From contig NZ_JAGGPJ010000005.1 in the NCBI RefSeq assembly GCF_018613875.1, positions 1 through 64,000 of the forward strand: a stretch of 64,000 nucleotides of DNA, read 5' to 3'. Numbering within the stretch: position 1 is the stretch's first letter; every line of letters starts with the position of its first letter. The DNA is from Arthrobacter sp. ISL-28. GTDB lineage: Bacteria; Actinomycetota; Actinomycetes; Actinomycetales; Micrococcaceae. Positions 28,080 to 36,267 of this stretch are shown here, one piece after another. Below the pieces are notes generated by a model. The model made no database searches, was not told the DNA's origin, and saw only the letters and a program-made list of their open reading frames with translations. A program made the position numbers and the translations under genes.

Positions 28080-28841
28080 TCAGACGGCGGTGTAGCCGCC
28101 GTCGATCACGAGCTCGGACCCTGTGGTGAAGCGCGATTCGTCGGATGCCAGGTACAGCACGCCGTAGGCGATCTCGTCCGGCTGGCCCTGGCGGGGCAGC
28201 GGGTTGGAGCCGACCAGCTGCTTGTAATAGGCCTCGGCGCCGATCTCGGACTGCTCGGCCGAGCGGCGGCTCATCCTGGTGTTCATCGATCCGGGGTGGA
28301 TCGAGTTCACCCGGATGCCGTACCGTCCGTAGGCCGCCGCGTCCGACTTGCTCAGGAGCCGGACGGCGCCTTTGGTGGCGTGGTAGAGCGGCACATTCCT
28401 TCCCCCGGTGATGCCATGGATGGAGGAGAAGTTGACGATGCTGCCGGTGCCCTTTTCGATCATGCCGGGGACCACGTGCTTGGTCATGAGCCAGACGCCC
28501 TTGACGTTGACGTTGAAGATCGTGTCAAAATCCGCCACGGACGCCGTATGGGATGCGCCGGCGGGGCCGATGATTCCGGCGGCGTTGACCAGGATGTCCG
28601 GTGCGCCCAGTTCGTCGCGGACCCGGCGGATGGCGTCGGCGACGCTGACCTCGCTGGTGACATCGACGTCGTACTCGTGAATGCTTGCGTGTGCCGCAGC
28701 AACCGGGATGCCGGCAACGTCCAGGCTGGCGATCACGGCGCCGTGTTCAGCCAGGAGGGCGGCGGTGGCGCTGCCCAGGTCGCCGCGGCCTCCGGTGACG
28801 ATGGCGGTCTTTCCGGCCACGCGGTTCTGTGTGGGATTCAT
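28080..28841 (-). CDS. SDR-family NAD(P)-dependent alcohol dehydrogenase
   Basis: A 253-residue classical short-chain dehydrogenase. The cofactor motif is TGGRGDLG (16-23), NAAG is at 86-89, and the catalytic residues are Ser139/140, Tyr153 and Lys157 (YHATK). The C-terminus ELVIDGGYTAV is typical. It probably oxidises a secondary ring alcohol to the ketone used by the flavoprotein next in the operon. ATG 28841, preceded by AGGAGCACCC, is preferred over an in-frame codon at 28916, which lies in the promoter region. Confidence 0.92.
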   Translation of the reverse strand: MNPTQNRVAGKTAIVTGGRGDLGSATAALLAEHGAVIASLDVAGIPVAAAHASIHEYDVDVTSEVSVADAIRRVRDELGAPDILVNAAGIIGPAGASHTASVADFDTIFNVNVKGVWLMTKHVVPGMIEKGTGSIVNFSSIHGITGGRNVPLYHATKGAVRLLSKSDAAAYGRYGIRVNSIHPGSMNTRMSRRSAEQSEIGAEAYYKQLVGSNPLPRQGQPDEIAYGVLYLASDESRFTTGSELVIDGGYTAV

Positions 28842-28923
28842 GGGTGCTCCTCGTGCTCCTGCAGCCTCTTCGCTGCGTCCTAGCCAGAGTGGCAGGGGAG
28901 TTGTGATGGGGACCACATGATTA

Positions 28924-28934
28924 CCGATGAACGG
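28924..28934. promoter_or_regulatory. Putative IclR operator A (SDR operon)
   Basis: CCGATGAACGG within the wider palindrome TTnCCGnTnAnCGGnAA (28921-28937), 83 bp upstream of the SDR start. Close copies lie at 29751-29761 and 32458-32468. Confidence 0.5.
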
Positions 28935-28946
28935 AAAAACTTAGTT

Positions 28947-29732
28947 CTAGTGGCTTTGGCGGAGCGTTCCCTTCAGCTCGCCTTGCCAGCCGAGCGCCCT
29001 TGATATGCCACGGGCGGCGGCCATCAGGACGGGTACCCGGGCGGCCGCGTTCTCCTCGTTGCGCGGCACTACCACGCTGAGTGCGGCGCGGACGGTGTTG
29101 TCGGGCCCGAAGACGGGGACGGCGATGCCGCTGGATTCGGGCACGATCACGCCCGGCATGGCGGCGAAGCCGCGCTGCCTGATCTCAGCCAGGTGGCGGC
29201 GGAGTACAGCGGGATCGGTCAGGGTGGTTTCGGTGAACTTGGTCAGGGGCCGGGCCAGGATAGTGTCCTGATAGGCGGCGGAGGAGTGGGCCAGCAGGAC
29301 CAGGCCCGAGGACGTTGCATGGATGGGCAGCCTGCCGGCGATCTTGGTGATGTCGACGATGGTTTTGTCGGAGCCCAACCGCTCGATGTACAGGACCTCG
29401 TCGGAATCAAGGATGCCCAGGGTGGTGGAGTGCTGCACCACGGCCTGGACGTCCTCCATGAACGGCAGGGCGGCTTCCCGCAGCCCCAGCATCTTGGACC
29501 CGCGGGAAACGAGTTCCCACATCCGGGTGCCGATGTGGATGTCACCGCCGGATTCACGTTCGAGGAGCCGTTCGAGCAGCAGGTCATTGACCAGGCGGTA
29601 GGTCGTGGTCACGGGCAACCCGGTCCGGCGCCCCAGCTCGGCGACGCTCATGGAGGTGTGGCGGTCGTCGAACGCGCTCACGATCTTCACGAAGCGGCCG
29701 ATAATCGACTCGCCCGATGGGGAATTGGCCAC
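28947..29732 (-). CDS. IclR-family transcriptional regulator 1
   Basis: 261 residues. The N-terminal winged helix-turn-helix is SVAELGRRTGLPVTTTYRLVNDLL (about residues 29-52), followed by the IclR effector-binding domain with GRLPIHATSSGLVLLA and GVIVPESSGIAVPVFGPD. IclR regulators usually control catabolic operons in response to small aromatic or organic acids. The gene lies directly upstream of the SDR-flavoprotein-Dabb-MHS operon and diverges from the second flavoprotein. The start is GTG 29732 with SD GAGGAGG. Confidence 0.93.
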   Translation of the reverse strand: MANSPSGESIIGRFVKIVSAFDDRHTSMSVAELGRRTGLPVTTTYRLVNDLLLERLLERESGGDIHIGTRMWELVSRGSKMLGLREAALPFMEDVQAVVQHSTTLGILDSDEVLYIERLGSDKTIVDITKIAGRLPIHATSSGLVLLAHSSAAYQDTILARPLTKFTETTLTDPAVLRRHLAEIRQRGFAAMPGVIVPESSGIAVPVFGPDNTVRAALSVVVPRNEENAAARVPVLMAAARGISRALGWQGELKGTLRQSH

Positions 29733-29750
29733 GGTTCCTCCTCAGGATTC

Positions 29751-29761
29751 CCGCTCAATGG
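29751..29761. promoter_or_regulatory. Putative IclR operator B (divergent iclR1/flavoprotein 2)
   Basis: CCGCTCAATGG, flanked symmetrically as GGATT...AATCC, in the 133-bp divergent region. It is 18 bp from the iclR1 start and 104 bp from the flavoprotein start. Confidence 0.5.
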
Positions 29762-29865
29762 TAATCCTCCTCCCGGGCGGCCGTGCTCCCCGTTCTACTG
29801 GGGGTTTGTCAGTCAACGCCTGCCGCCGCAAAGGAGTGGCCTGCAGGCAGAACGGAGCAGGAACC

Positions 29866-31617
29866 ATGACAGAAACCGCAAAGACGGCGGTCTGTGACGT
29901 ACTCGTCATCGGATCCGGCGTGGCCGGAATGGCCGCGGCACTAAAGGCCGCCTCGCAGGGATTGAGCGTGATCGTCGCCGAAAAGGAACAGTACTTTGGC
30001 GGAACCACCGCGATATCCGCGGGCTGGGCCTGGGTTCCCGGCAACAAGCAGGGCCTGGCGCAGGGCGATACGCGCGAGGACGCCGAGACCTACCTGAAGA
30101 ACCTGGCGCCGGAGACGTTCAACGAGGCAGGAGTGCGGAACTTCCTGGACACCGTGCCCGAGGCGATCTCCTTCTTCGAAAACGAAACCGACGTGAAATT
30201 CACCTACCCGGAGAAGGCCCCGGATTACCAGATGGACCTGCCCGGCGCGAAGCTCTCCGGCCGGGCCATCCTGCCGCAGGACGTGGACGCACGGGTGCTC
30301 GGCAACAAGCGGCTGCTGATGCAGCCGTACATGAGTTCCTATACGGTCTTCGGCTACATGCCGCAGGTGGGGCCGGACATCAACGAGTTCTTCCACGTGA
30401 ACCAGTCGGTCAAGTCCTTCATCTACGTCGCCAGGAAGCTGCTGCGCACCTGGGCCGACGCTGCCCGCTACAAGCGTCCGGTCCTGCGCTCCAACGGCAA
30501 CGCCCTGATGACCCGCATGGTCAAAAGCGCCGACGACCTGGGCGTCCGGCTGTGGAAGTCTTCACCGGCACTGTCCCTCACCAGGGACGACGCCGGGACC
30601 GTCACCGGTGCGGTCATCGGCGGAGAGCGGGCCGTCACCGTCACCGCCCGTTCCGGCGTCATCCTCGCGGCCGGTGGGTTCTCCGGGAACAGGGAACTGC
30701 GGCAGCGGTATTTCCCGCACGACGCCGGCGGCGACAACCACTTCACCCCCACCATCGGCCACGGCGGCGACGCCGCCACCCTGGCGATGGGAGCCGGCGG
30801 CTACATCGACGATTCCGTGTTCAGCGTGGGCTCCTGGGCGCCGGTGACCGTGTTCAAATATCTCAGCGGTGAACAGCGGCTCTTCCCGCACCTGCGCGCG
30901 ATCGGCCTGCCCGGGCTTATCGCCGTCGACCGCCGCGGTAGGCGCTTCGGCAACGAGGCCCTGAGTTACCACGACTTCGGCGGGGCCATGATCGGGCACA
31001 ACAAGGACGAGGACAGGACCTTCGGCTACGTGATCGGCGACGCGAAAACGATGCACAAATACGGCATCGGCTACGCCAAGCCCTGGCCCATGCCCCGGGG
31101 CTACTTCTACCGGACCGGCTATTTGGTGAAGGGGAACACCCTTGCTGAGCTGGCCGGAAAGCTCGGCATCGATGCAGCGGGCCTGGAAGCGACAGTCGCT
31201 GAATTCAACCCGGCCGCGGAGCGCGGCGAGGACCCGGCCTTCGGCCGCGGTTCCACCCAGTACAACCACTTCCGGGGCGACCTCGAGCACAAGCCGAACC
31301 CGAACCTGGCGCCGGTGGGCAAGGGGCCCTACTACGCGGCGAAGATCCAGATGGGCGATCTGGGCACGTTCGCTGGCCTCGGCGTCAACGAACACTCCGA
31401 GGTGGTCACTGCTGAAGGATCAGTGGTGCCCGGCCTCCTGGCCGTGGGTGCGGCTGCGGTGAGCGTCTTCGGCGGCGGCTACCCCGGCTACGGCTCCCAC
31501 ATCGGCCCGGCTTTGGTTTTCGGCTACCGTGCCGGGCGGGACATCGCCAGGCTCGCCGGGGACCGAAACGGGACAGCGCGGACCGGGTGGCAGCCGGCCA
31601 ACATGGCGGCCAGTTAG
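29866..31617 (+). CDS. KstD-like FAD-dependent dehydrogenase 2 (candidate second desaturase)
   Basis: A 583-residue flavoprotein of the same superfamily as the 26.3-28.0 kb gene but clearly divergent from it. It has LVIGSGVAGMAAALKAASQG near residue 15, FGGTTAISAGWAWVPGN, and the C-terminal FAD loop AVGAAAVSVFGGGYPGYGSHIG with GYRAGRDIA. Two such dehydrogenases in one cluster fit two successive desaturations of a ring ketone. ATG 29866 is preceded by a GGAG-type SD; the longer open frame runs back across the divergent promoter and is rejected. iclR2 follows after 32 bp. Confidence 0.87.
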   Translation: MTETAKTAVCDVLVIGSGVAGMAAALKAASQGLSVIVAEKEQYFGGTTAISAGWAWVPGNKQGLAQGDTREDAETYLKNLAPETFNEAGVRNFLDTVPEAISFFENETDVKFTYPEKAPDYQMDLPGAKLSGRAILPQDVDARVLGNKRLLMQPYMSSYTVFGYMPQVGPDINEFFHVNQSVKSFIYVARKLLRTWADAARYKRPVLRSNGNALMTRMVKSADDLGVRLWKSSPALSLTRDDAGTVTGAVIGGERAVTVTARSGVILAAGGFSGNRELRQRYFPHDAGGDNHFTPTIGHGGDAATLAMGAGGYIDDSVFSVGSWAPVTVFKYLSGEQRLFPHLRAIGLPGLIAVDRRGRRFGNEALSYHDFGGAMIGHNKDEDRTFGYVIGDAKTMHKYGIGYAKPWPMPRGYFYRTGYLVKGNTLAELAGKLGIDAAGLEATVAEFNPAAERGEDPAFGRGSTQYNHFRGDLEHKPNPNLAPVGKGPYYAAKIQMGDLGTFAGLGVNEHSEVVTAEGSVVPGLLAVGAAAVSVFGGGYPGYGSHIGPALVFGYRAGRDIARLAGDRNGTARTGWQPANMAAS

Positions 31618-31649
31618 TGGCGGCCAGTTAAGCGGGGCCGGAGAACGCC

Positions 31650-32420
31650 ATGGCCAACTCGCCCTCGGGGGAATCGGTGATCAGCCGCGTGGTGCGGCTC
31701 ATGAGTGCCTTCGACCGGGACCTGCCGGCCATGACGCTCTCCGGCCTCGCACGCCGCGCCGGCCTTCCGCTGACCACCGCGCACCGGCTCGTGGACGACC
31801 TGGTCCTGCACGGCCTGATTGAGCGGCTGCCGGACGGGAACCTGTGCTCCGGGATGCGGATGTGGGAGCTCGCAGCCCGTGGCTCGCGTGCGCTGAACCT
31901 TCGTGAGGTGGCGCTGCCGTTCATGGAGGATGTCCAGGCGGCCGTGCACCAGCACACCACGCTTGCCGTGCTCGACCACGGGACGGTGCTGTACGTGGAG
32001 CGCCTCTCCTCGCCGCGCTCCAGCCTGGACGCCGCCCACATTGCACAGCGGATGCCCATCCACGCCGCCTCCTCCGGCCTGGTGCTGCTGGCTTTCTCGC
32101 CGCCCGCAGTTCAGGCCGAGGTGCTCTCGAAGCCGCTGAAGATCGTGACCCCCGAGACCATCACTGACCCTGTACTCATCCGCAAGCACCTGGCCGAGAT
32201 CAGGCAGCGCGGCTACGTTGCCCTGCCAGGCATTGGCGTCACCGAGTGGACGGGCATCGCTGTGCCCGTCTTCGGGCCGGGCAACACGATCGCGGCGGCG
32301 CTCAACGCCATCGTGCCGCGGCAGGAAGCGGCTGTTCCCTTGACCGTTCCCGCTCTCCTGACCGCCGCGCACGGGATCTCCCGCGCCCTAAGATCCCCGG
32401 CTGAGGGCCGGCCCCGCTGA
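31650..32420 (+). CDS. IclR-family transcriptional regulator 2
   Basis: 256 residues, a paralogue of the regulator at 28.9-29.7 kb: both begin MANSPSGES and share the layout of the helix-turn-helix (LSGLARRAGLPLTTAHRLVDDLV) and effector domain. It is probably co-transcribed with the flavoprotein upstream and lies just before the P450 operon. SD GGAG is 6 nt before ATG. Two related regulators may form mixed dimers or respond to different intermediates. Confidence 0.92.
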   Translation: MANSPSGESVISRVVRLMSAFDRDLPAMTLSGLARRAGLPLTTAHRLVDDLVLHGLIERLPDGNLCSGMRMWELAARGSRALNLREVALPFMEDVQAAVHQHTTLAVLDHGTVLYVERLSSPRSSLDAAHIAQRMPIHAASSGLVLLAFSPPAVQAEVLSKPLKIVTPETITDPVLIRKHLAEIRQRGYVALPGIGVTEWTGIAVPVFGPGNTIAAALNAIVPRQEAAVPLTVPALLTAAHGISRALRSPAEGRPR

Positions 32421-32457
32421 AATCCGCCCAGCCCGGAGAACAGGCCGACTTTCGCAA

Positions 32458-32468
32458 CCGATCAACGG
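32458..32468. promoter_or_regulatory. Putative IclR operator C (P450 operon)
   Basis: CCGATCAACGG, 93 bp upstream of the P450 start and one base different from operator A. The flanks are less symmetrical than at sites A and B. Confidence 0.45.
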
Positions 32469-32561
32469 AAGACCTATGGGGGCGGGTGCGGCGGATCGCG
32501 CACTGTGGAGTGAGAGGCGGATCACATCGGATTCCGCCGATGCCCACCGGAAAGAAGGACG

Positions 32562-33890
32562 ATGATGTCTTGCCCGCTGACAGCAGCACCCCCGGCCGCC
32601 ACGCACGGCAGCAGCACCCGCGCGACATTGCCACCGTACTCACATGAACTCGACTGGCCCCAGGGGATGGCGCCCTTCAAGGTGGTGGACGACGGGACCC
32701 AGGGGGATCCCTACCGCCACTACCAGTGGATGCGCGAGAACGCCCCGGTGCTCCGTGCCCATTCACCCGTATCGGATGTCTGGTTCATCTCCCGGTACGA
32801 TGACGTCCGCCGGGCCATGCGGGCACCGAAAGTCTTCTCATCGCAGGTTGTGGACCCGGTCCCGCTGACCTTCCTGACGCTGTTCGACGCCCCCAACCAC
32901 ACCAGGCTCCGCCAGGTGGTGGCGCAGGCCTTCATCCCCAAGGCCATCGCCCGCTTCGAGGACCGGGTGCGGGAGAATGCGGAAAAGTACCTGGCGCCGA
33001 TGCTCGCCGCCGGCGGCGGGGACGCCGTGGACGACTACGCCATCCCGCTGAGCATGTCCACCATCAGCGCCCTGCTCGACGTTCCTGCCGAGGACTTCGA
33101 GAAGATGAAGTTCTGGTCCGACGAGACCTTCAGCTACTTCGGCCGGCTGGCCCGCAACGCCCAAGGTACGGGCACGGACGAGCAGAGCACCCTCGAGTTC
33201 TTCGCCTACCTGAAAGACACCATGGAGCGCCTGTACCGCGAGGAGAGCGACTCCGTCGGCGGACACATCGCCCGCATGTGGAAGGAAGGCCTGCTCAGCG
33301 AGAAGGAAGCCAAAGAACTCTGCGCCTTTGTCTTCGTCGCCGGCCATGACACCACGACCATCCTCCTGGCCAACGCGTTCCGAATGTTCAGCGAACAGCC
33401 GGACCTGCTGGACCGGATCCGCCGGAATCCGGACGATGCGAACCTCTTCGTCGAGGAACTGGCCCGTTTCCGGGGCACCGTCCAGCGGGCCAGCCGGATC
33501 ACCACGGAGGAGGTGGAGGTTGCCGGCGTGACGATTCCCGCCGGCGCCATTGTCCGGCTGCTGCCCGCAGCCGCGAACCGGGACAGCAGCAAGTATCCGG
33601 ACGGCGAACGCTTCGACATCGACCGCAACACCGACGGCCACCTGGGCTTCGGGCACGGGGTCCACAGCTGCCTTGGCGCGCCCCTTGCCAGGCTTGAGGT
33701 GCTGGTCACGGTGAAGCTGCTCGCAGAGAAACTGGGGTCGCTCAGCCTGGATCCGGACAAGCCCATCGAGTACGTGCGCGGCAACAACCTGACGAACTCG
33801 GGCCCGGAGCACCTCCACGTGATGCTGCAGCGGGTCAACGGGGATCAAATCAACGCAGATCAAATCAACGTAGGGCAGCCCAATGCATAG
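32562..33890 (+). CDS. Cytochrome P450
   Basis: A 442-residue soluble bacterial P450 with no membrane anchor. The oxygen-activation motif AGHDTT is at residues 260-265 in helix I, the ExxR pair is Glu299/Arg302, and the haem-ligand loop FGHGVHSCLG has Cys370. It needs two electrons from the ferredoxin and reductase encoded next. In this setting it probably hydroxylates an unactivated ring carbon of the cluster's substrate. The C-terminus ends in a duplicated DQIN unit. Two adjacent ATGs (32562, 32565) are both possible starts after SD GAAAGAAGG. Confidence 0.95.
   Translation: MMSCPLTAAPPAATHGSSTRATLPPYSHELDWPQGMAPFKVVDDGTQGDPYRHYQWMRENAPVLRAHSPVSDVWFISRYDDVRRAMRAPKVFSSQVVDPVPLTFLTLFDAPNHTRLRQVVAQAFIPKAIARFEDRVRENAEKYLAPMLAAGGGDAVDDYAIPLSMSTISALLDVPAEDFEKMKFWSDETFSYFGRLARNAQGTGTDEQSTLEFFAYLKDTMERLYREESDSVGGHIARMWKEGLLSEKEAKELCAFVFVAGHDTTTILLANAFRMFSEQPDLLDRIRRNPDDANLFVEELARFRGTVQRASRITTEEVEVAGVTIPAGAIVRLLPAAANRDSSKYPDGERFDIDRNTDGHLGFGHGVHSCLGAPLARLEVLVTVKLLAEKLGSLSLDPDKPIEYVRGNNLTNSGPEHLHVMLQRVNGDQINADQINVGQPNA
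33843..33872 (+). repeat. 15-bp tandem duplication at the P450 3' end
   Basis: GATCAAATCAACG occurs at 33843-33855 and again at 33858-33870, giving the repeated DQIN tail. This looks like slippage and is unlikely to affect the enzyme core. Confidence 0.7.
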
Positions 33891-35178
33891 CGGCACCGGA
33901 ACACCAGCTGTACTGACCCAGGACCCGGTGGTCATCGTCGGCGCGGGACACTCCGGCGTCGCCGTCGCCGCGGGACTCCGCGCCCGGGGCTGGAAAGGCG
34001 GCATTCTGCTGATCGACGCGGAGCAGGAACTGCCCTATGAGCGGCCGCCGCTCTCCAAGGAACTCCTGAAAGACGGCGCTTCCGATGACTCAGCCGTGCT
34101 CCGCAAGCAGAAGTTCTACGCGGACAAGGGCATCGAGAGGCTCGCCGGGGTCGCCGCGGAGTCCATCGACAGGGATGGCCGGGCGGTGCTGCTGTCCGAC
34201 GGAACGCGGCAGGTATATCACCGGCTGGTCATCGCCACAGGTTCACGGGCGCGGCCCCTCACTGTGCCCGGTGCCGGTCTTCCTGGAGTTCGGTCTCTGC
34301 GGACCCGGGCCGACGCCCTCGAACTCAAGCGGCTCCTGGTCCCGGGGACCCGGGTGGCCATCATCGGCGCCGGATACATCGGACTGGAAGTGGCTGCAGC
34401 GGCGGCCGCGAAAGGTTGTGAGGTCACGGTGCTCGAATTCCAGGATCGCGTGATGAGCCGGGTAACGTCCGCCCCGGTCTCGCGCCACTTCGAGCAGCTC
34501 CACGGGCGCCATGGCGTCCGGTTCGTCTTCGGCGCCGCGGTCACCTCGATCGACGGCGTAAAACGGGCCGAAGGCGTGACCGTCGCCGACGGCACTGCCT
34601 TTCCTGCCGACGTCGTACTCGCCGGCATCGGCGTCCTGCCCAACCAGGAGCTGGCGGCGGACGCTGGCCTCGAGTGCCGGGACGGCATCCTCGTGGACGG
34701 CGACGGCCGGACTACCGATCCCGCCATCTACGCCAGCGGGGACGTCACGCGGTTCACCAGCCCCATCGACGGCGCCAGCCAGCGGCTCGAGTGCATCCAA
34801 AACGCGCTCGCACAGGCGGACAGCGTGGCCGCTCACATCACCGGCCAGGCGGCCGCTGAACCGGAAGTCCCGTGGTTCTGGACCGTTCAGCACGGCGTCC
34901 GGCTGCAGACCGCGGGCGTCCGCCACCCCGAGGACCAGGTCATCGTCCGCGGCGAGCCCGCCGGCGGCAAATTCTCGGTGGTGTATCTCCGTGATGGCAG
35001 CCTCGCCGCCGTCGACACCATCGCCAACCTGACCGACTTCCGCACCGCCAAGCGGCTTATAGCCCAGGGAGCCCGGATCGACCCGGTGCTTGCTGAGGAC
35101 CCCGCCATACCCCTCGCCGAAGCCATCTCCGGCACCCCCAACCATCCCGACGCTGACCTTGCAGCAGCCCGATCCTAA
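33883..35178 (+). CDS. FAD-dependent ferredoxin reductase (P450 partner)
   Basis: 431 residues of the putidaredoxin reductase type. An FAD Rossmann motif (VVIVGAGHSGVAVAAGLRARG, about 16-36) is followed by YERPPLSKELL, a second NAD(H) motif (AIIGAGYIGLEVAAA), and the YASGDVTRF FAD loop. It passes electrons from NAD(P)H to the 2Fe-2S ferredoxin. It overlaps the P450 gene by 8 bp, which supports a dedicated three-component monooxygenase. Confidence 0.94.
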   Translation: MHSGTGTPAVLTQDPVVIVGAGHSGVAVAAGLRARGWKGGILLIDAEQELPYERPPLSKELLKDGASDDSAVLRKQKFYADKGIERLAGVAAESIDRDGRAVLLSDGTRQVYHRLVIATGSRARPLTVPGAGLPGVRSLRTRADALELKRLLVPGTRVAIIGAGYIGLEVAAAAAAKGCEVTVLEFQDRVMSRVTSAPVSRHFEQLHGRHGVRFVFGAAVTSIDGVKRAEGVTVADGTAFPADVVLAGIGVLPNQELAADAGLECRDGILVDGDGRTTDPAIYASGDVTRFTSPIDGASQRLECIQNALAQADSVAAHITGQAAAEPEVPWFWTVQHGVRLQTAGVRHPEDQVIVRGEPAGGKFSVVYLRDGSLAAVDTIANLTDFRTAKRLIAQGARIDPVLAEDPAIPLAEAISGTPNHPDADLAAARS

Positions 35179-35188
35179 GGAAACCGGC

Positions 35189-35512
35189 ATGAGCAACAAC
35201 AAACTGACTGTCGTCGACCGCGAAGGCACCACCCATGACCTTGAATGGGAGCCTGACCAGAGCATGATGGAGGCCCTCCGGGACAACGACCTCCCCGTAC
35301 TGGCATCCTGTGGCGGCACCGCCTCCTGCGCCACCTGCCACGTGTTCCTGGAGCAGGAGGTCTTCGACACCCTCGAGGACCGCAGCGAGGACGAACTCGA
35401 GCTGCTCGTGGAGGCCGAGGGCTACCGGGAATGCGGCTCGCGGCTCTCCTGCCAGGTGGGCTTCAGCCGGGACCTCAACGGGGTCACCGTGACGCTGGCG
35501 CCCGAGGAGTAG
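35189..35512 (+). CDS. [2Fe-2S] ferredoxin (putidaredoxin/adrenodoxin type)
   Basis: 107 residues. Cluster ligands in the C-x5-C-x2-C pattern are Cys41, Cys47 and Cys50, with the fourth at Cys88 in SRLSCQ. It shuttles single electrons from the reductase to the P450. ATG 35189 has SD AAGGAAA and gives the normal ferredoxin length; an open frame from 35090 would add a proline-rich segment inside the reductase gene and is rejected. Confidence 0.95.
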   Translation: MSNNKLTVVDREGTTHDLEWEPDQSMMEALRDNDLPVLASCGGTASCATCHVFLEQEVFDTLEDRSEDELELLVEAEGYRECGSRLSCQVGFSRDLNGVTVTLAPEE

Positions 35513-35527
35513 GCGCCGGTTGCAGCC

Positions 35528-36205
35528 CTACGTGCGGGGCGGGTCGGTCACCGCGACCCGCACCGCGCAGGCGTCCGCCGCGGCTTTCTTCAGGACGGCG
35601 GCGCGGGGATCGGCAACGTCGAGGTAGGCAAGCCGCGGCAGGCCTGCCCAAGGTTTCAGGGCAGGGTGCGCCAGGACTTCGTCGGCCAGGGCGCGGTCGC
35701 CGCCCGGGAGGATGTACTCGAAGGCCTGGCCGCCAAACACAAGCCGGGCCTGCTCCGCGACCGCCTCCACCATCGCGCCCGCCTGGTTGGAGCGGCGCCG
35801 CGCAAACCTTTGCTGGGACTGGCCTCCCGCAGCGGTCCGGGACTGCACGTACTTGGAGCCCGTTTTGGACGCGTAGATCACACCTTCGCTGGCGACCGCC
35901 ACGGCGTAGCCTCCCCGACGGACCAGGACAAGCGCTATCCTGCGGGGCTGGGACGCCAGCGATGCCAGCCGCTCCACCAGATCGGATCCGCGCCCCGGCC
36001 GGCCGTCGTCGGGCCAGGGGGCCTGCAGCAGCGCAGTCGCGCCGTCGGCCGCAAGCAGCCGCACACCGTCGTCGTGGTCTTCAATCTCAAGGGGGCCATG
36101 GCCTGCGGCGAAGCGGTCCACCCAGCCGGCCAGCCGCGGGCCGGCCACGAACGCGGTGCGTGAGGCCGGGGAAGGGCGTCCGGCGGGTGAAGCGCTGTGG
36201 GGCAT
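35528..36205 (-). CDS. acVLRF1 family peptidyl-tRNA hydrolase (Vms1-like release factor)
   Basis: 225 residues matching the actinobacterial Vms1-like release factor family. The diagnostic loop is AAGGQSQQRFARRRSNQA in the middle of the protein, carrying the GxQ-type catalytic glutamine region also found in Vms1/ANKZF1. The family releases nascent chains from stalled, split large ribosomal subunits. The gene is convergent with the ferredoxin gene (15 bp between stops) and divergent from rarA. Recognition rests on this motif, and the rest of the protein is poorly conserved. Confidence 0.8.
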   Translation of the reverse strand: MPHSASPAGRPSPASRTAFVAGPRLAGWVDRFAAGHGPLEIEDHDDGVRLLAADGATALLQAPWPDDGRPGRGSDLVERLASLASQPRRIALVLVRRGGYAVAVASEGVIYASKTGSKYVQSRTAAGGQSQQRFARRRSNQAGAMVEAVAEQARLVFGGQAFEYILPGGDRALADEVLAHPALKPWAGLPRLAYLDVADPRAAVLKKAAADACAVRVAVTDPPRT

Positions 36206-36255
36206 TGCCGAATCCCTTGCTTTCGTGACCGGACTTTGTCCGCTGAATCTATGAG

Positions 36256-36261
36256 TAGCCT
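36256..36261 (+). promoter_or_regulatory. -10 box of a leaderless promoter for rarA
   Basis: TAGCCT followed by 6 nt and the GTG start at 36268; no Shine-Dalgarno fits before that codon. Confidence 0.45.
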
Positions 36262-36267
36262 ATCTAT

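Noticed and set aside
27804-28883. 359-codon forward frame across the flavoprotein and SDR genes
   Set aside because: Spans parts of two well-supported reverse genes and their intergenic gap; Val/Asp/Gly-rich shadow composition.
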